Source: Acanthosepion esculentum (taxonomy: Eukaryota; Mollusca; Cephalopoda; Sepiida; Sepiidae). From it: a DNA stretch of 64,000 bases. The DNA is taken from assembly GCA_964036315.1 (NCBI GenBank), contig OZ038508.1, forward strand, positions 50,200,524 to 50,264,523, read 5' to 3'. The notes below the pieces were generated by a model. It saw only the letters and a list, made by a program, of their open reading frames with translations. It was not told the origin of the DNA and did no database searches. Within the stretch, counting starts at the first letter, position 1, and each line of letters begins with the position of its first letter. Below, piece by piece: positions 1 to 10,475 of this stretch. The position numbers and the translations under genes are program-made.

Positions 1-111
1 TGAAATATCGATCGGTAACAAGTTACTGCTATTTCATATTTTCTAAATAGCCGACAACTCCGAGATGGTAGCCAACGAATTTAAGTTCAGTCATTTGCCA
101 AACACTCACAC

Positions 112-163
<52 letters not shown>

Positions 164-398
164 GTCTGTCTTTCTGAGTCTATTCATATCTATCTATCTG
201 AGTATATTCATATCTATCTATCTATCTATCTATCTTAGTCTATTCAGATCTATTTATCTATCTATCTTTGTCTATTCATATCTATCTATCTATATGAGTC
301 TATTCATATCTATCTATCTATCGTAGGCTATTCATATCTATCTATCTAACTATCTATCTTAGTCTATTCATATCTATCTGTCTATCTTAGTCTATTCA

Positions 399-435
<37 letters not shown>

Positions 436-436
436 C
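112..436. repeat. TCTA microsatellite with interspersed variant units
   Basis: Runs of TCTA broken by a recurring TTAGTCTATTCATA-type spacer, so it is a degenerate minisatellite built on a tetranucleotide. It directly precedes a SINE, as do the other TCTA arrays in the window. Confidence 0.95.
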
Positions 437-439
437 TAA

Positions 440-790
440 GCACGTATTAGCTTTCTGGCCACGAAGCCAGCGTTCGAAACACACCACGACCAATTTGTCA
501 GTGATTTGATTTCTTAATTCTCTGCGCACGACACTATTGGAAAGTACCTAGAAAACGATACCATCGCTTGACCCAAGCCGTGTGAGTGAAATCGAGTAGA
601 GGAAACCGTTCACAAGGCGTCGATGGTTGTGCTAGCACGAACTCACATGTCAGTGAGATCGAGGGTTTCATAGTGCTGATCACACCAGATTATACGCTCT
701 CCCCCAGAAACTGTGAATAAGGCTGATCCCATGGGTTGAGTCGGCGCGTGTAATAGGGATTTGCCAGCCGCACTGGCAGATGGGGTAGAC
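440..790 (+). mobile_element. tRNA-derived SINE (family shared with 38690-39005)
   Basis: A tRNA-like start with TTAGCTTTCTGGCC, and a B-box-like GCGTTCGAAACAC near 472, is followed by a body that matches the reverse complement of 38690-39005. The shared block includes TTGACCCAAGC and GTGAGTGAAAT. The A box is decayed. It is non-coding and depends on LINE machinery for movement. Both sides are TCTA-type microsatellite. Edges are approximate. Confidence 0.6.
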
Positions 791-810
791 TGAAAAACGT
801 CTAGTCTAGC

Positions 811-989
811 ATTATCTATCTGTCACAATCTGTTCATATCTTTTTCTGTCTATTTACAGCTGCATATCTTCTTATCTGAGTCAGATGTCTGTCTGTGCAT
901 CTATCTATGTGTCTATCTATTTATTTATCTATCTATCTCAGTCAGTTCATATCTGTCTCAGTCTGTTCATATCTAGCTATCTATCTCAG

Positions 990-1041
<52 letters not shown>
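811..1041. repeat. Degenerate TCTA array ending in an AT tract
   Basis: Diverged TCTA units with TCTGTTCATATC spacers run into a pure AT dinucleotide tract of about 55 bp at 986-1041. Confidence 0.9.
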
Positions 1042-1042
<1 letters not shown>

Positions 1043-1067
1043 AATATGTGATGTAGTTCAATTTACA

Positions 1068-1195
1068 TGACATGAATCATTCATACAAAAAACAGATATT
1101 GAAGTTAATGATATAAATGGCGAGAATACATTTCCGCAAACATATTTATATCATTAACTTCAATATCTGTTTTTTGTATGAATAATTCATGTCAT
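1068..1195. repeat. Near-perfect inverted repeat, 52-bp arms (foldback/MITE-like)
   Basis: Arms 1068-1119 and 1144-1195 are reverse complements with one mismatch, separated by a 24-bp loop. No coding potential. The size and AT-rich flanks fit a miniature inverted-repeat element or foldback insertion. Confidence 0.8.
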
Positions 1196-1204
1196 ATATA
1201 TCAT

Positions 1205-1205
1205 G

Positions 1206-1257
<52 letters not shown>

Positions 1258-1304
1258 TCATGTTGAAAAATGAATGTTATATATATATATATAAATAAGA
1301 ACAA

Positions 1305-1403
<99 letters not shown>

Positions 1404-1452
1404 TCTGTTCATATTTATATATATATAACATTCATTTTTCAACATAATCTCA
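1205..1452. repeat. AT tracts within a second inverted repeat
   Basis: Arms 1254-1312 and 1398-1452 are reverse complements (GAGATCATGTTGAAAAATGA at the outer end) around a roughly 90-bp AT tract. Another AT tract at 1206-1251 separates it from the first palindrome. A different sequence from the 1068-1195 hairpin. Confidence 0.8.
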
Positions 1453-2600
1453 TTCATTGTCAATGTACCTAATTCGATGGTATATATGAACGACGTTTAT
1501 TGATCACTAAAATTGTAAATATAATATTAACCGTTTCTTTATATCGAATCTTTCGACACTGTCTGTCCAAGCAGCCAGTGCGATCGCCAATTGAAATTTA
1601 TAAAAATTTTCTCTTAAATCTTTCAGGGTAATAGGTGGATCAGGTCCAATAGCTGTTATTGCTCTTTCCAATATTAATGAAGGTTTTCCTTCTAAACTTT
1701 TTTTCGATGTAGTGTAGAGCGTCAATATTTTGTGCCTTCTCTTATTTGGTTCAGTTCTTTGTTCGTGATTCTCTAGCGCCAGTCCGCGAGTTTTTAAGTG
1801 TGGTCATAGGCAAGCCTTAGAAGTTTCATTCGATCTAAACCTGAGAAAGCGACTGTATGTATCTGACATTTTAGATATTTCTGAACATATTTGGTGTCAT
1901 GCGTGATATCCGGATGAAAGCTTTCATCAGGGAGGTTATTTAAGAATATGACTCGATTTTTTTAGATTAGTGTTTTGTTTTTTAGCATGTTGTGGTATTG
2001 TGGGAAACTACATCTAAAGCAACATATTCTATGCTCAATTTTCTTATCTCCTGTATTAATAACTGATCCATACACAGACCTATTTGAAGTGTTTATTATT
2101 TACTAATTCCAAGTCCTGAATTTTTATAATGAATTCAGGGAACTTGCCATCGCTACGTTCATTCCATTTTCTGAGCATTGTTTTCCTTTTTTCGAAATAT
2201 TTCTCTTGAAAATTACATTTTAAAATGCCTCGTAAAGGATGTTAATTTCTTTTGTTAAATATCTTTCTTATCCAAACTATCAATACCTATTTCATCTACA
2301 TAGACACCACCCTCTCATCTTCAATACATTGGCCTCGGGAGGAAAATTCAAGAACGCTGCTTTTTTTATTATTATTATTAGTTTTTTGGGGGAGGTGGGG
2401 GATGTGGTTTGGAATTCTGATATTATCATTGGCCATCTCTTCACATCAGTGAAGAATCCACTATCTTTTCCAAGAAGGTTCTGGAATTAACAACATTAAA
2501 AAGAAAAAGAAATTGCGACGAACAATGGTAGCCTTTGTGATAATTGCATTCATTTTCAGTAGTACAGTACTTTTTGTTTCCACGATTAATTTTTTTTACG
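1453..2600. other. No recognised feature
   Basis: AT-rich unique-looking DNA. The only notable frame is a 72-codon one at 1507-1725 on the minus strand (it contains AITAIGPDPPITLKDL). I do not recognise it, and it has no supporting context. Confidence 0.5.
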
Positions 2601-2605
2601 TTGAT

Positions 2606-3119
2606 TGTTCACCATGTTCACCATAGTCTATGAATATAGAATCCAGCGCAGTACGTAATCTGTTCAATGAAACAACGTTAAAGATTAGCACTCACGAGTC
2701 AGACACTCTACTGAATCTGACTATATCGCCAATACCACCAGCAGCTGTTCCGTAATTCTTCAGTCTTCGATATCAAAGGCTGGCAGTGATATTTAGTCAC
2801 CCCCCCACAAGGGTTACATGTGGCACAAAGCCGTGTTTAACGTGGACATTCCGAGCCCGTAGGCTCGGCCAAAAATATTCCCTATTGGAATCCGTAAAAA
2901 CGGGTTCAGGGACAGTCTACCTCCCCGAACGAGGCTCTGTCCCTCGGTGGAGCCTTGTCCCGGTTCCTCTCTGCCCGAAGGCAGAGAGTTCGACTGTTCA
3001 GCCATCAAAGGCTGGCAGTGCATATTCGGGAAAAACATGGCCGCCTTTATACACGAATAAAATGAGTCAGCTCATTTTGGCTGGCTCACTAGTTCACCGG
3101 AATACCCAAAACTCCAACA
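2606..3119 (-). mobile_element. Solo LTR (514 bp) with multi-hairpin GC-rich module
   Basis: On the minus strand it starts TGTTGGAG and ends GGTGAACA. It is flanked by a 5-bp duplication TTGAT (2601-2605, 3120-3124). No internal retrotransposon sequence adjoins it. The middle (about 2803-3000) is a GC-rich module with three clear hairpins (2851-2868, 2927-2960, 2967-2988), related in reverse orientation to the paired modules at 6670-7128. A direct repeat with ATCAAAGGCTGGCAGTG brackets the module (about 2772 and 3004). The LTR call rests on TG...CA ends plus the duplication. Confidence 0.65.
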
Positions 3120-3124
3120 TTGAT

Positions 3125-3660
3125 TTGGGATGCGACCTGTTTGGATACATTTTCGGTCAGTAATTTGATCAGGTCCGCGGGTGAGCCGGGGACCGTCGCC
3201 CGGGACGCAGAGGTGAAAAAAAAATAGTTAAATATTCTTCTCTTGCTGATAGATTTTTTTACTCCTGTGGCAGTGGAGACTTCAAGGGTTATTGGCCCTC
3301 GTTCGATGGCGGAGGATTAGCGCGATTGCGTCTCGATTAAAGGACGAGTCTCGCAAAACGGAGTGGCTCTTGTAGCGTGTCTCACTGGCGATGGTTCGAG
3401 GTAATGCTTTCTCCATCATTGCGGCTGGCAGAGGATAGGAGAAAAAATTGTTTATAGTTACTTTGTTCTGGAATTGTCATCAGTGGTCAACTGAACTTGC
3501 TTTGTTTCAATAAATCTTTTTTACAATACTTGCGTTTTCTCTAGAGAATTTTTACACAACGCTGTTAACGTCAGTAAAAGAAAAACGTGCTGAAATACTA
3601 CGCAATATCAATCCTCGTAATGGCCGAGAAAGGAAATGAAAGGAAGAAGTGAGACAACAG
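3125..3660. other. No recognised feature
   Basis: Contains a GC-rich patch around 3175-3215 with a CCGGGGACC...CCCGGG inverted motif. No family was recognised. Confidence 0.4.
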
Positions 3661-3663
3661 GAT

Positions 3664-4052
3664 CCATTTATTTATTGATTCGTTTTTTACGGCTTATCAA
3701 GAATATTTGGAACCTGAAAAAATATATATTATAAGAGTTTTTATTTTAAAATAATAACGATTTAGTTATGCAAGTCTTACTTATTAACCTATAGCTATGG
3801 GTGGAGAAGTGGTGGATTCATGCCTTTCCTACAGCTATTTGCGAGAAAGTGAATATAACGAATCCAATTGAAATTAAAACTCAACTCTTTCGATTAACAA
3901 TTCTGAGCAATTCCCCATTTCAACCTCCCGCACATCCAGATTTACAGTACCTGGTATTCCAAAGGTATTTAGGCTCGACGTTGTTTAACTTCGGTGACCG
4001 TACGGGAACCGGTGTTTGAATGTGATATGGCCGTACGCCCACGACCGTACAT
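3664..4052 (-). mobile_element. Composite 5S-rRNA/tRNA SINE
   Basis: Read on the minus strand, a 5S-rRNA-like segment (about 3960-4052; ACACCGGTTCCCGTACGGTC then ACCGAAGTTAAACAACGTCG) is followed by a tRNA-like segment with TGTGCGGGAGGTTGAAATGG. The body has AATCCACCACTTCTCC, and the tail has TTGATAAGCCGTAAAAAAC. This order recurs in several copies here. RNA polymerase III internal promoters would be expected in intact copies; this one is diverged. Confidence 0.8.
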
Positions 4053-4254
4053 AGAGAGAAAGATCAGAATGAACTTATTGACCCTCCATTCCGTTTGTCT
4101 ATCTAAACTCGTTACTATACAAAAGCGCACGGTACTGTCGTCGAGAGTTCCGTTCTTCCAAAACCTGTTATAGTCCGGAATTTTCCCGCACTGCTGATAT
4201 TTGTCTGGAATTCCAATTTTCCGGGTAAAATCTTACTATATTTTCCCGAGTAAA
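4053..4254. other. No recognised feature
   Basis: Short unassigned stretch between a SINE and a LINE-A remnant. Confidence 0.4.
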
Positions 4255-4352
4255 ATGCGGAACGTTCTTCCAACTCTTTGCTTTCCGGTCAAACTTGATC
4301 TTCAAAAATGTAAATACAACGCCAATCGTCATCGTCTATCTCTGGTAATTCT
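4255..4352 (+). pseudogene. LINE-A 3' coding remnant
   Basis: Matches the end of the LINE-A reverse-transcriptase frame and the start of its 3' UTR as seen at 26005-26095: GGAACGTTCTTCCAACTC, then a TTGATCTTCAAAAATGTAAA motif. Very short and broken. Confidence 0.5.
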
Positions 4353-5044
4353 GTTCTGTTTTCATTGTCGCTTCTACCCAGAAACGTTTTCTCAGTTTCT
4401 GTACTCTAGAGAATTAACCCCTGCAGACTGCCTGGTCTGGCTGACATGTAAACCCTCCTTACCCAGATAACTTTAGCAAGATTCAAACAACAGTTTGGAT
4501 TTCATAACATGCGTTTTAGCGGCTTATCCAGTGCAATAACTTCCACGGAGATAGTGTCCCATTTATTTAATTACAAGTATTATTGCGCATCCAGCTCTAG
4601 TAGAGCAAATCTATCACAGCGACAACAAGGTTACGTATCCGTCTCTATGTATGTGGCAAAAGTGGTTTCTAGCTGCGGCCAACTAGACCCTATCCCGAAC
4701 TCCTTCTTCCACACTAGTCATATTGCAAATTCAAAAACTACTGAAACACTAGACTAAAAGCGTGGCGACATGATATCGCAGAACCTATCAATCCCGAGCA
4801 TTGCCCCCTACAGATGTCGGCTGCTTGATATGGCGAGTATATCTTGTGGTGATGACGACAGCAAGATAAAAACAGATGTTTCGGCTTTTTTTCAGCCAGC
4901 AGAATTAAAATAAAATTACATATTCGGGTATAACTTTTACATTAATTTTATTAGTTTTAAATCATACATCTCCGTTTAAGGTTGTCTGCAATTAACGGAT
5001 ATAATCTGGAAATCTGATCTATCTCAAACTAAAATTATTTCGAG
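4353..5044. other. No recognised feature
   Basis: An 82-codon plus-strand frame at 4509-4757 has no recognisable domain. Otherwise AT-rich. Confidence 0.4.
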
Positions 5045-5448
5045 CACCTATAGAGGCGGTTGTAAAGTATGGTACCCCTGTTTGGACATTACATAAAACC
5101 CAAGAGTCTAAGCATGATGGAAGCTACACTGGGATGCTAAAAGCTACACTTAACATCTCCTGGAGACAACATCCAACTAAATCACATCTGTATGGACGCA
5201 GCCATGATATTTCTACAGTCTTACGAGAACGCAAAATGCGCTTAGCGTGGCACTGCTGGTGAGCATAACAAGAACGCGCCAATGATATACAGCTCGGGAC
5301 TTCTAGGCAGAGAGCAAGTCGGGATGGTCGCCCAGCAACCACCTGCATTAACACAGAATGCCACCCTAATGAACTTCTAACCTTGACGCAGGACCGTGAT
5401 ATTCGTCGTGATAGACTCCAGAATGTCCGAGCTATCTTGACCGAAAAA
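5045..5448 (+). pseudogene. LINE-C reverse transcriptase C-terminal relic
   Basis: Frames read PVWTLHKTQ, then DGSYTGMLKATLNISWRQHP, TVLRERKMRLAWHCW, GRPATTCINTECHPNELLTL and QDRDIRRDRLQNVRA. This is the C-terminal tail typical of a widespread endonuclease/RT LINE group (xxTWTLTK... LNISWRDHPT... RxRRLRFAGHCW... GRPxxTY). It has a stop after HCW and no RT catalytic core, so it is a dead 5'-truncated copy. Confidence 0.75.
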
Positions 5449-5715
5449 TAAATAAATCTTTGTTTTGTAAGTGTAAAGTATATTTTTCCTGTAGATTTTG
5501 CAAAATAGACGGAAGATTATCTCCTACAACCCATTATTACCTGAAAATACCCTGGATCTTTTCACCAACCCCAAGAGGACTAGTACCCACCACGTTAGGT
5601 ACACCTGGTCTAAACGATGATGTTTACTGAATTTCATTTTTTTATGACTTCTAAGTAAAGTTGATTCACAGTATCGTTCCAGGCATTTCGACAGAATCCA
5701 TTGTGTGCCTATATA

Positions 5716-6360
5716 CGAGGTCCGTCTGAAAAGTAACGGAACTGAATGTGCTACGTGGAAAAAGATAATTATGTACAGTATTTACATTAGTCGGACTATT
5801 GTCCTCATCTTCAATAGTCCGACTAATGTAAATAGTGTACATAATACCTCATCTCAGAAATATAGACAGACTCTGAAAGATAATTATGTTATCATCTAAC
5901 ATGATATCTCGGGAGTATATAACTGTAATCTTAGATTTCTGCAACCATTACATTTGTTTTGACAATCGAGAGATATGAGAGGAAAAAGCGTTGTTACTTC
6001 ACCACAACAATGCATCTGCTCACAACGCTCTTAGTGTGCGGCAGTTCATGGCCGAAAAGAACATCGCCGTACTGGAACAACCTCCCTATTCCCCTGATCT
6101 TGCACCGAGTGTTTTGTTTTTCTTCTCCCCAAGTTTAAGAGGATCGTCAAGGGGACCCGTTTTGACGGCACAGCGGCCATCAAGATGACCGTAACGGTAA
6201 AGGTGAGGGGAATCCAAGAAGCATTACATAGAAGTGTGGCAGAGAAGGATGAACAAATGTATTAGGGGAGTATTTTGAAGGGGAAAACCATGTAGCTTGG
6301 TGTTTGGAATTGAAATAAATTGTTTGTGATGCCAGTTCCTTTACTTTTCAGACAGACCTC
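5716..6360 (+). mobile_element. mariner-family relic with intact-looking TIRs
   Basis: Ends are about 28-bp inverted repeats (GAGGTCCGTCTGAAAAGTAA against a GAGGTCTGTCTGAAAAGTAA-type end) flanked by TA (5714-5715, 6361-6362). The inside codes a degraded transposase C-terminus, LLHHNNASAHNA...LEQPPYSPDLAPS. The usual HDN aspartate reads N and the residue after APS is V, so the DDD triad is damaged; frameshifts follow. It is interrupted by the insertion at 5775-5875 and lacks the N-terminal half. Confidence 0.85.
5775..5875 (+). mobile_element. Palindromic Penelope-like 3' fragment inserted in the mariner
   Basis: Flanked by a 14-bp direct repeat AAAGATAATTATGT (5761-5774, 5876-5889). The insert is a hairpin: AATAGTCCGACTAATGTAAA and its reverse complement around TCCTCATCTT. 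It continues into TACATAATACCTCATCTCAG, which matches the reverse complement of 48276-48325. Inverted truncated copies with a duplication are typical of Penelope-like retroelements. Confidence 0.7.
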
Positions 6361-6384
6361 TATTCATCCATTGTGTTCCTGTTA

Positions 6385-6588
6385 TATATCTCGTGATTCT
6401 CAGCAAAATCCAAAGAAGGATCTATAATGTTAATGGTCCTGACATGGGATATCGACTTCAATCTCTTTCCCACCGACGCCACAATCTCTTTCCCACTGTT
6501 TTTGCATAAGAATTTTCGTATCAATTGTTCTAACGTACTCTCCTCTGTGGTAACTTGACCGCATGGATTTAAGCGTACTACTGGATTG
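6385..6588 (+). pseudogene. LINE-A RT C-terminal fragment, left part
   Basis: Reads ILSKIQRRIYNVNGPDMGYRLQSLSHRR, split by stops. This is the LINE-A signature LDKIQRRICNVIDPDL..RLQSLSHRR. It is interrupted at 6588 by the solo LTR and resumes at 7256. Confidence 0.75.
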
Positions 6589-6593
6589 GTAAC

Positions 6594-7255
6594 TGTTGTT
6601 TTGTCCTCCTTCTAAAGAAGCTATGTTGGACTCTTCCGCCTACTATAAGATTAGTAGGAGAGAAGGCCTTGGGGGAACAGTCGACCACATTGTTCATCTG
6701 TCGAACTCTCTACCTCGAGCAGATAGGAACCCGGACGAGGCTTTGCCGAAAGTCAAAGTTTCATCCGGGGAGGTAGACAGATATACGTATTCTAAGCGAA
6801 TATTTTTTGGCCGAGCTCGGAGAACCCACGGTAAACTCGGCCTTGTGCCGCATACATCCGACGAGGGGGTGCTGTTAAATATAACAGTCGAACAGATTGT
6901 TCATTACTGTCAAACTCTCTACCTTGAGCAGAGAGGAACCCGGACGAAGATTTGCCGCCGAAGGGCAAAGTTTCGTCCGGGGAAATAGACAGGCCTTGAA
7001 CCTGTTTATGCGGGTTCTAAGGGAATATTTTTGGCCGACCCTACGGGCTCGGAGAACCCACGGTAAACTCGGCCTTGTGCCATATACATCCCTCGTGGGG
7101 GGACTGTTAAATATAACAGTCGAATAGATTGAATGCTGGGTCAACCGACACACCCTCACTAGTCGTGTAATACTCTTCCGTTGTACTGTTTAATATATGA
7201 TATATCTGTAACACTTGTTTTGTTATTTCACAAACCATTTACTTGGGTCACAACA
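6594..7255 (+). mobile_element. Solo LTR (662 bp) carrying two tandem multi-hairpin modules
   Basis: Starts TGTTGTTTTG, ends GGGTCACAACA, and has a 5-bp target duplication GTAAC (6589-6593, 7256-7260). It is inserted inside LINE-A, whose sequence continues on both sides. It contains two direct modules of about 216 bp (about 6670-6885 and 6886-7128). Each has hairpins GGACGA...TCC (6733-6776, 6942-6978) and CTCTCT...AGAGAG; the second also has CCGACCC/GGGCTCGG (7035-7052). No internal retrotransposon region remains. Confidence 0.75.
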
Positions 7256-7395
7256 GTAACTAAGTCTCATCTTTTTACTTTTGAATTAGCTAAATGAAAC
7301 CGTAACTTCTATTCCAATAGTTTATTCTCTCGCACTTCTCACCTGTGGAACTCTTTTCATGTTTCTTGCTTCGTTCAAGCCTGTCAAATCCTAGC
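7256..7395 (+). pseudogene. LINE-A RT C-terminal fragment, right part
   Basis: Continues the LINE-A copy interrupted at 6588: TTTTTACTTTTGAATTAGC corresponds to HPFTVEIAKC. Further on, TCTCACCTGTGGAACTCTTT corresponds to the RLWNSLP region. It fades out after about 7395. Confidence 0.7.
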
Positions 7396-7740
7396 CTAGC
7401 AACACGCATTGGACAAACACGTTAGAGTAATGGCCCGTTCCTTTCCCCATAAATCTAAGGAAGGCCTATGTTCAACAAAGGACCTTCGCAGTCTAAGAAG
7501 AAGAAGAAGAAGAAGAAGGAGAAGAAATTCGAGACAATATGTTCTTCATAAAATATCTACTCATCTTCCTAAATCAGGATTGCTTAAATGATGAGGTTGT
7601 GTATTACCCACATTTTTATCACCAGAAAGTCGTTTTCAAAAGCTGCCTGAAATCTATTGACCATGTGATTTTTTTCATACAAATTTTCAAGAGTGGAGTG
7701 TTACTGTGTAGTAGCGCAAGACGAGGCAAGAAGTGAAGTT
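7396..7740. other. No gene; AGA microsatellite at 7495-7527
   Basis: Unassigned DNA containing a short AGA trinucleotide tract that creates an Arg-rich frame. Confidence 0.6.
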
Positions 7741-7744
7741 CATA

Positions 7745-7995
7745 GAGTTATGTAGGAAATATAACTGTCACCCCTAGAGACGAAGAGGTCAAGATTTATA
7801 GTGATTGAGAAAGCATCTCGCCTGGTGTATATTCCATAAAGCAGCAGGTGTTGGGAAGAAGCGGCATCAGTTCTGATCCATTTGTCACTGACTGCATCCT
7901 AAGTTTGTTCAGTGCTTTCAAATTTTCATTCAACCAGTTTGTTTGAAATATGCGCCATCTGATTTTCTATGAGGTAAAAATCTGGCGACTGATCT
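7745..7995 (-). pseudogene. Tc1-family transposase C-terminal relic
   Basis: On the minus strand QSPDFYLIENQMAHISNKLVE aligns by eye with the Tc1 motif SPDLNPIENLW..LK.K. It is followed by DAVSDKWIRTDAASSQHLL. This is the DD34E C-terminal third; the glutamate of the PIEN box is present. It has stops and no upstream domains or clear inverted repeats. Confidence 0.65.
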
Positions 7996-8047
7996 AATAC
8001 AAATATCACGGACAAAGGTAGTCATAAAAACCATAATTTTATTGTTT

Positions 8048-8150
8048 TTGCCATGCGTGACGAGGCCATATCGTAGGGTTATATAGTTACTTGGTTTTTA
8101 TTTCCATCATAAAATTTGTTCAGGATTGGGTGTGCCCTTTTTGTATTCCA
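8048..8150 (+). repeat. Dispersed flank sequence shared with 11858-11950
   Basis: GTGACGAG...ATCGTAG, then TTTTTATTTCCATCATAAAATTTGTTCA, matches GTGACGAG...ATCGTAG / TTCATTTCCAGTATAAAATTTGTTTA at 11858-11930. Both copies lead into a TCTA array and then a SINE. Confidence 0.65.
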
Positions 8151-8189
8151 TGAGCGGAAGCAAACTTTTTGCACTACATTTTCAAAATC

Positions 8190-8244
8190 TATCTATCTAT
8201 CACAGTCTTTTCCTATCTATCTATCTATCTATCCCAGTCTTTTC

Positions 8245-8279
<35 letters not shown>

Positions 8280-8289
8280 ACCCTATTCA

Positions 8290-8331
<42 letters not shown>

Positions 8332-8349
8332 ACCCTATTCATATCTATG

Positions 8350-8383
<34 letters not shown>

Positions 8384-8552
8384 ACCCTATTCATATCTAT
8401 CTATCTATCTATCTTACCCTATTCATATCTATCTATCTATCTATGTATCTATCTATCTATCTATCTATCCCAGTCTTTTCGTATCTATCTATCTATCTAT
8501 CTATCTATCCCAGTCTTTTCGTATCTATCTATCTATCTATCTATCTATCTAC

Positions 8553-8585
<33 letters not shown>

Positions 8586-8597
8586 CCAGTCTTTTCG

Positions 8598-8629
<32 letters not shown>

Positions 8630-8701
8630 CCGGTCTTTTCGTATCTATCTACCTATCTATCCCAGTCTTTTCGTATCTATCTATCTATCCCAGTCTTTTC
8701 G

Positions 8702-8736
<35 letters not shown>

Positions 8737-8737
8737 A

Positions 8738-8769
<32 letters not shown>

Positions 8770-8781
8770 CCGGTCTTTTCG

Positions 8782-8813
<32 letters not shown>

Positions 8814-8853
8814 CAAATCTTTTCGAATCTATCTATCTATCCCAGCCTTTTCG

Positions 8854-8909
<56 letters not shown>

Positions 8910-8921
8910 CCAGTCTTTTCG

Positions 8922-8981
<60 letters not shown>

Positions 8982-8993
8982 CCAGTCTTTTCG

Positions 8994-9049
<56 letters not shown>

Positions 9050-9069
9050 CATCTATCCCAGTCTTTTCG

Positions 9070-9109
<40 letters not shown>

Positions 9110-9121
9110 CCAGTCTTTTCG

Positions 9122-9157
<36 letters not shown>

Positions 9158-9169
9158 CCAGTCTTTTCG

Positions 9170-9200
<31 letters not shown>

Positions 9201-9245
9201 TTCATTCTGTTCCTATCTATTTATCTATTTCAGTCTGCTCACATC
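8190..9245. repeat. 1.05-kb TCTA array with CCCAGTCTTTTCG spacers
   Basis: Long TCTA runs separated by a recurrent spacer (CCCAGTCTTTTCGTA, or TTACCCTATTCATA at the left end). All three plus frames stay open because TCTA has no stop. The resulting YLSI repeat frames are not genes. Confidence 0.97.
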
Positions 9246-9264
9246 TATATGTGTCTTTCTACCG

Positions 9265-9690
9265 ATGAGTGTACAGTTGGTATAATGGATACCGGCTCGG
9301 AAGGATTACAGTCACATCACGTTGAATCATCGATCCCCGTACGATCACAGAAATTAAGCAACGTCGGGTCTAGTTAGTACCTCGAGAGGTGACTGCTTCA
9401 GAATACCCGGTGCAATAAGCTTGGATGTGCGGGTGGTGTAAGGGATAATGGCTTGATTTTTTAGTCGGAGAGCAAAGTTCCAATTCCTTTTCGGTTCCTT
9501 ATATTCACTTACGCGCAAATACCACTGGGAATGGTATGAATTCCACCCCAACTTTGGGTTAATTAGTAAGACATCTATCTCTAAACTATTATTATCTCAA
9601 AAAATTACAATCTGAAAATGTCTTCTGCTTTTAAATAACCTGCACAGGGTTGACAAGCTGTAATAAAAGAAATGAATGAATCAATAAATC
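9265..9690 (+). mobile_element. Composite tRNA/5S-rRNA/tRNA SINE
   Basis: The order is: a partial tRNA A-box region (GGTATAATGGATACCGGCTC); a nearly full 5S-rRNA-like segment at about 9300-9422 (CACGTTGAA, TTAAGCAACGTCGGG, GAATACCCGGTGC); a second tRNA-like segment (GGATGTGCGGGTGGTGTAAG); the body; and a tail with AGGGTTGACAAGCTGTAATA and AATGAATCAATAAATC. The clearest of the family in this window. Confidence 0.85.
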
Positions 9691-9692
9691 AA

Positions 9693-9945
9693 TAGAGGCG
9701 TGGAATTAGAAGTTAGAGTTCAAATTCCATACAGGATCCTCACATTCATTTACCTAAAAGTAACGTTGAGAAATGTATAAATCCCTCTCCCCCATCTAAG
9801 GGTTAAATAGTAAGGCGTGTATCTGGAAAAATCACTCGCAAAAATATTATTCTTTTAAATTAAAATATGTTTCTCTTGATTTAAATAACTCACAAAATGT
9901 TGATAAACCGGAATAAACAAATTAATCAACAAATTGTTCCTCTAT
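9693..9945 (+). mobile_element. Second, older SINE copy in tandem
   Basis: Repeats the tRNA-derived part, body and tail of the preceding SINE without the 5S segment: TTAGAGTTCAAATTCCATAC, then CATCTAAGGGTTAAATAGTA, tail TGTTGATAAACCGGAATAAA. Confidence 0.65.
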
Positions 9946-10099
9946 GTCTATTGTGCATATCTATGAATCTACGTCCATTTTTTTCTGCCAATTCCATTCT
10001 GGTTCCATCGATGTATACCAGTTTACCAAAATACTGAATGAAAATGAAGAAAGAATCCCATAATTCCATCTGATGTTCTTAATTAGCCCCACACGCATG

Positions 10100-10475
10100 C
10101 CATTACACGATGCCAAATCCGTTCAGAAATATCTAAACTGTCAACTTGATATGCCTTTGAACGATTGACGCCTGTAGTTCTTAATAGAGCCAATCATTCT
10201 TCGAAACCGACAGAGTCACAAAGAACGATACCAAATAACAGAAACGACATCACTTTCAACCACTAAAGTGTATATATCACATGTAACTCAAAGAGAAAAT
10301 AATGACATAATCAAAATGTTGTAATTTCACATTGCTTCAAACAAAAGTTTAGGAAGGAAACGCCCTTCACTAGCAGAAAGCGTGATAACAGCTACTAGGC
10401 TTGAGAAACCCATTTTCCTGAAAAAACAAAAACAACAAAAGAAAGATTTTATAAATTTCAACAGACAATAAAAAT
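10100..10475 (+). repeat. Dispersed repeat, copy 1 (family with 23925-24265)
   Basis: Shares ACCAAATAACAGAAACGACA, a GTATATATCACATGTA block, AAATAATGACATAATCAAAATG and GAGAAACCCATTTTCCT with 23925-24265. The stretch around 19780-19860 may be a third, diverged member. Class unknown. Confidence 0.6.

Noticed and set aside
2786..3163. 125-codon plus-strand frame
   Set aside because: Lies over the hairpin-rich LTR module; GC-rich palindromes lower stop frequency, and the related module at 6670-7128 does not keep the frame.
8116..9377. Three overlapping plus-strand frames of 380-402 codons
   Set aside because: They arise because TCTA repeats contain no stop in any plus frame; the products are YLSI repeats with no other evidence of coding.
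9300..9422. A 5S rRNA gene
   Set aside because: It is 5S-like but diverged and embedded in a SINE that continues with tRNA-like sequence and a common tail.
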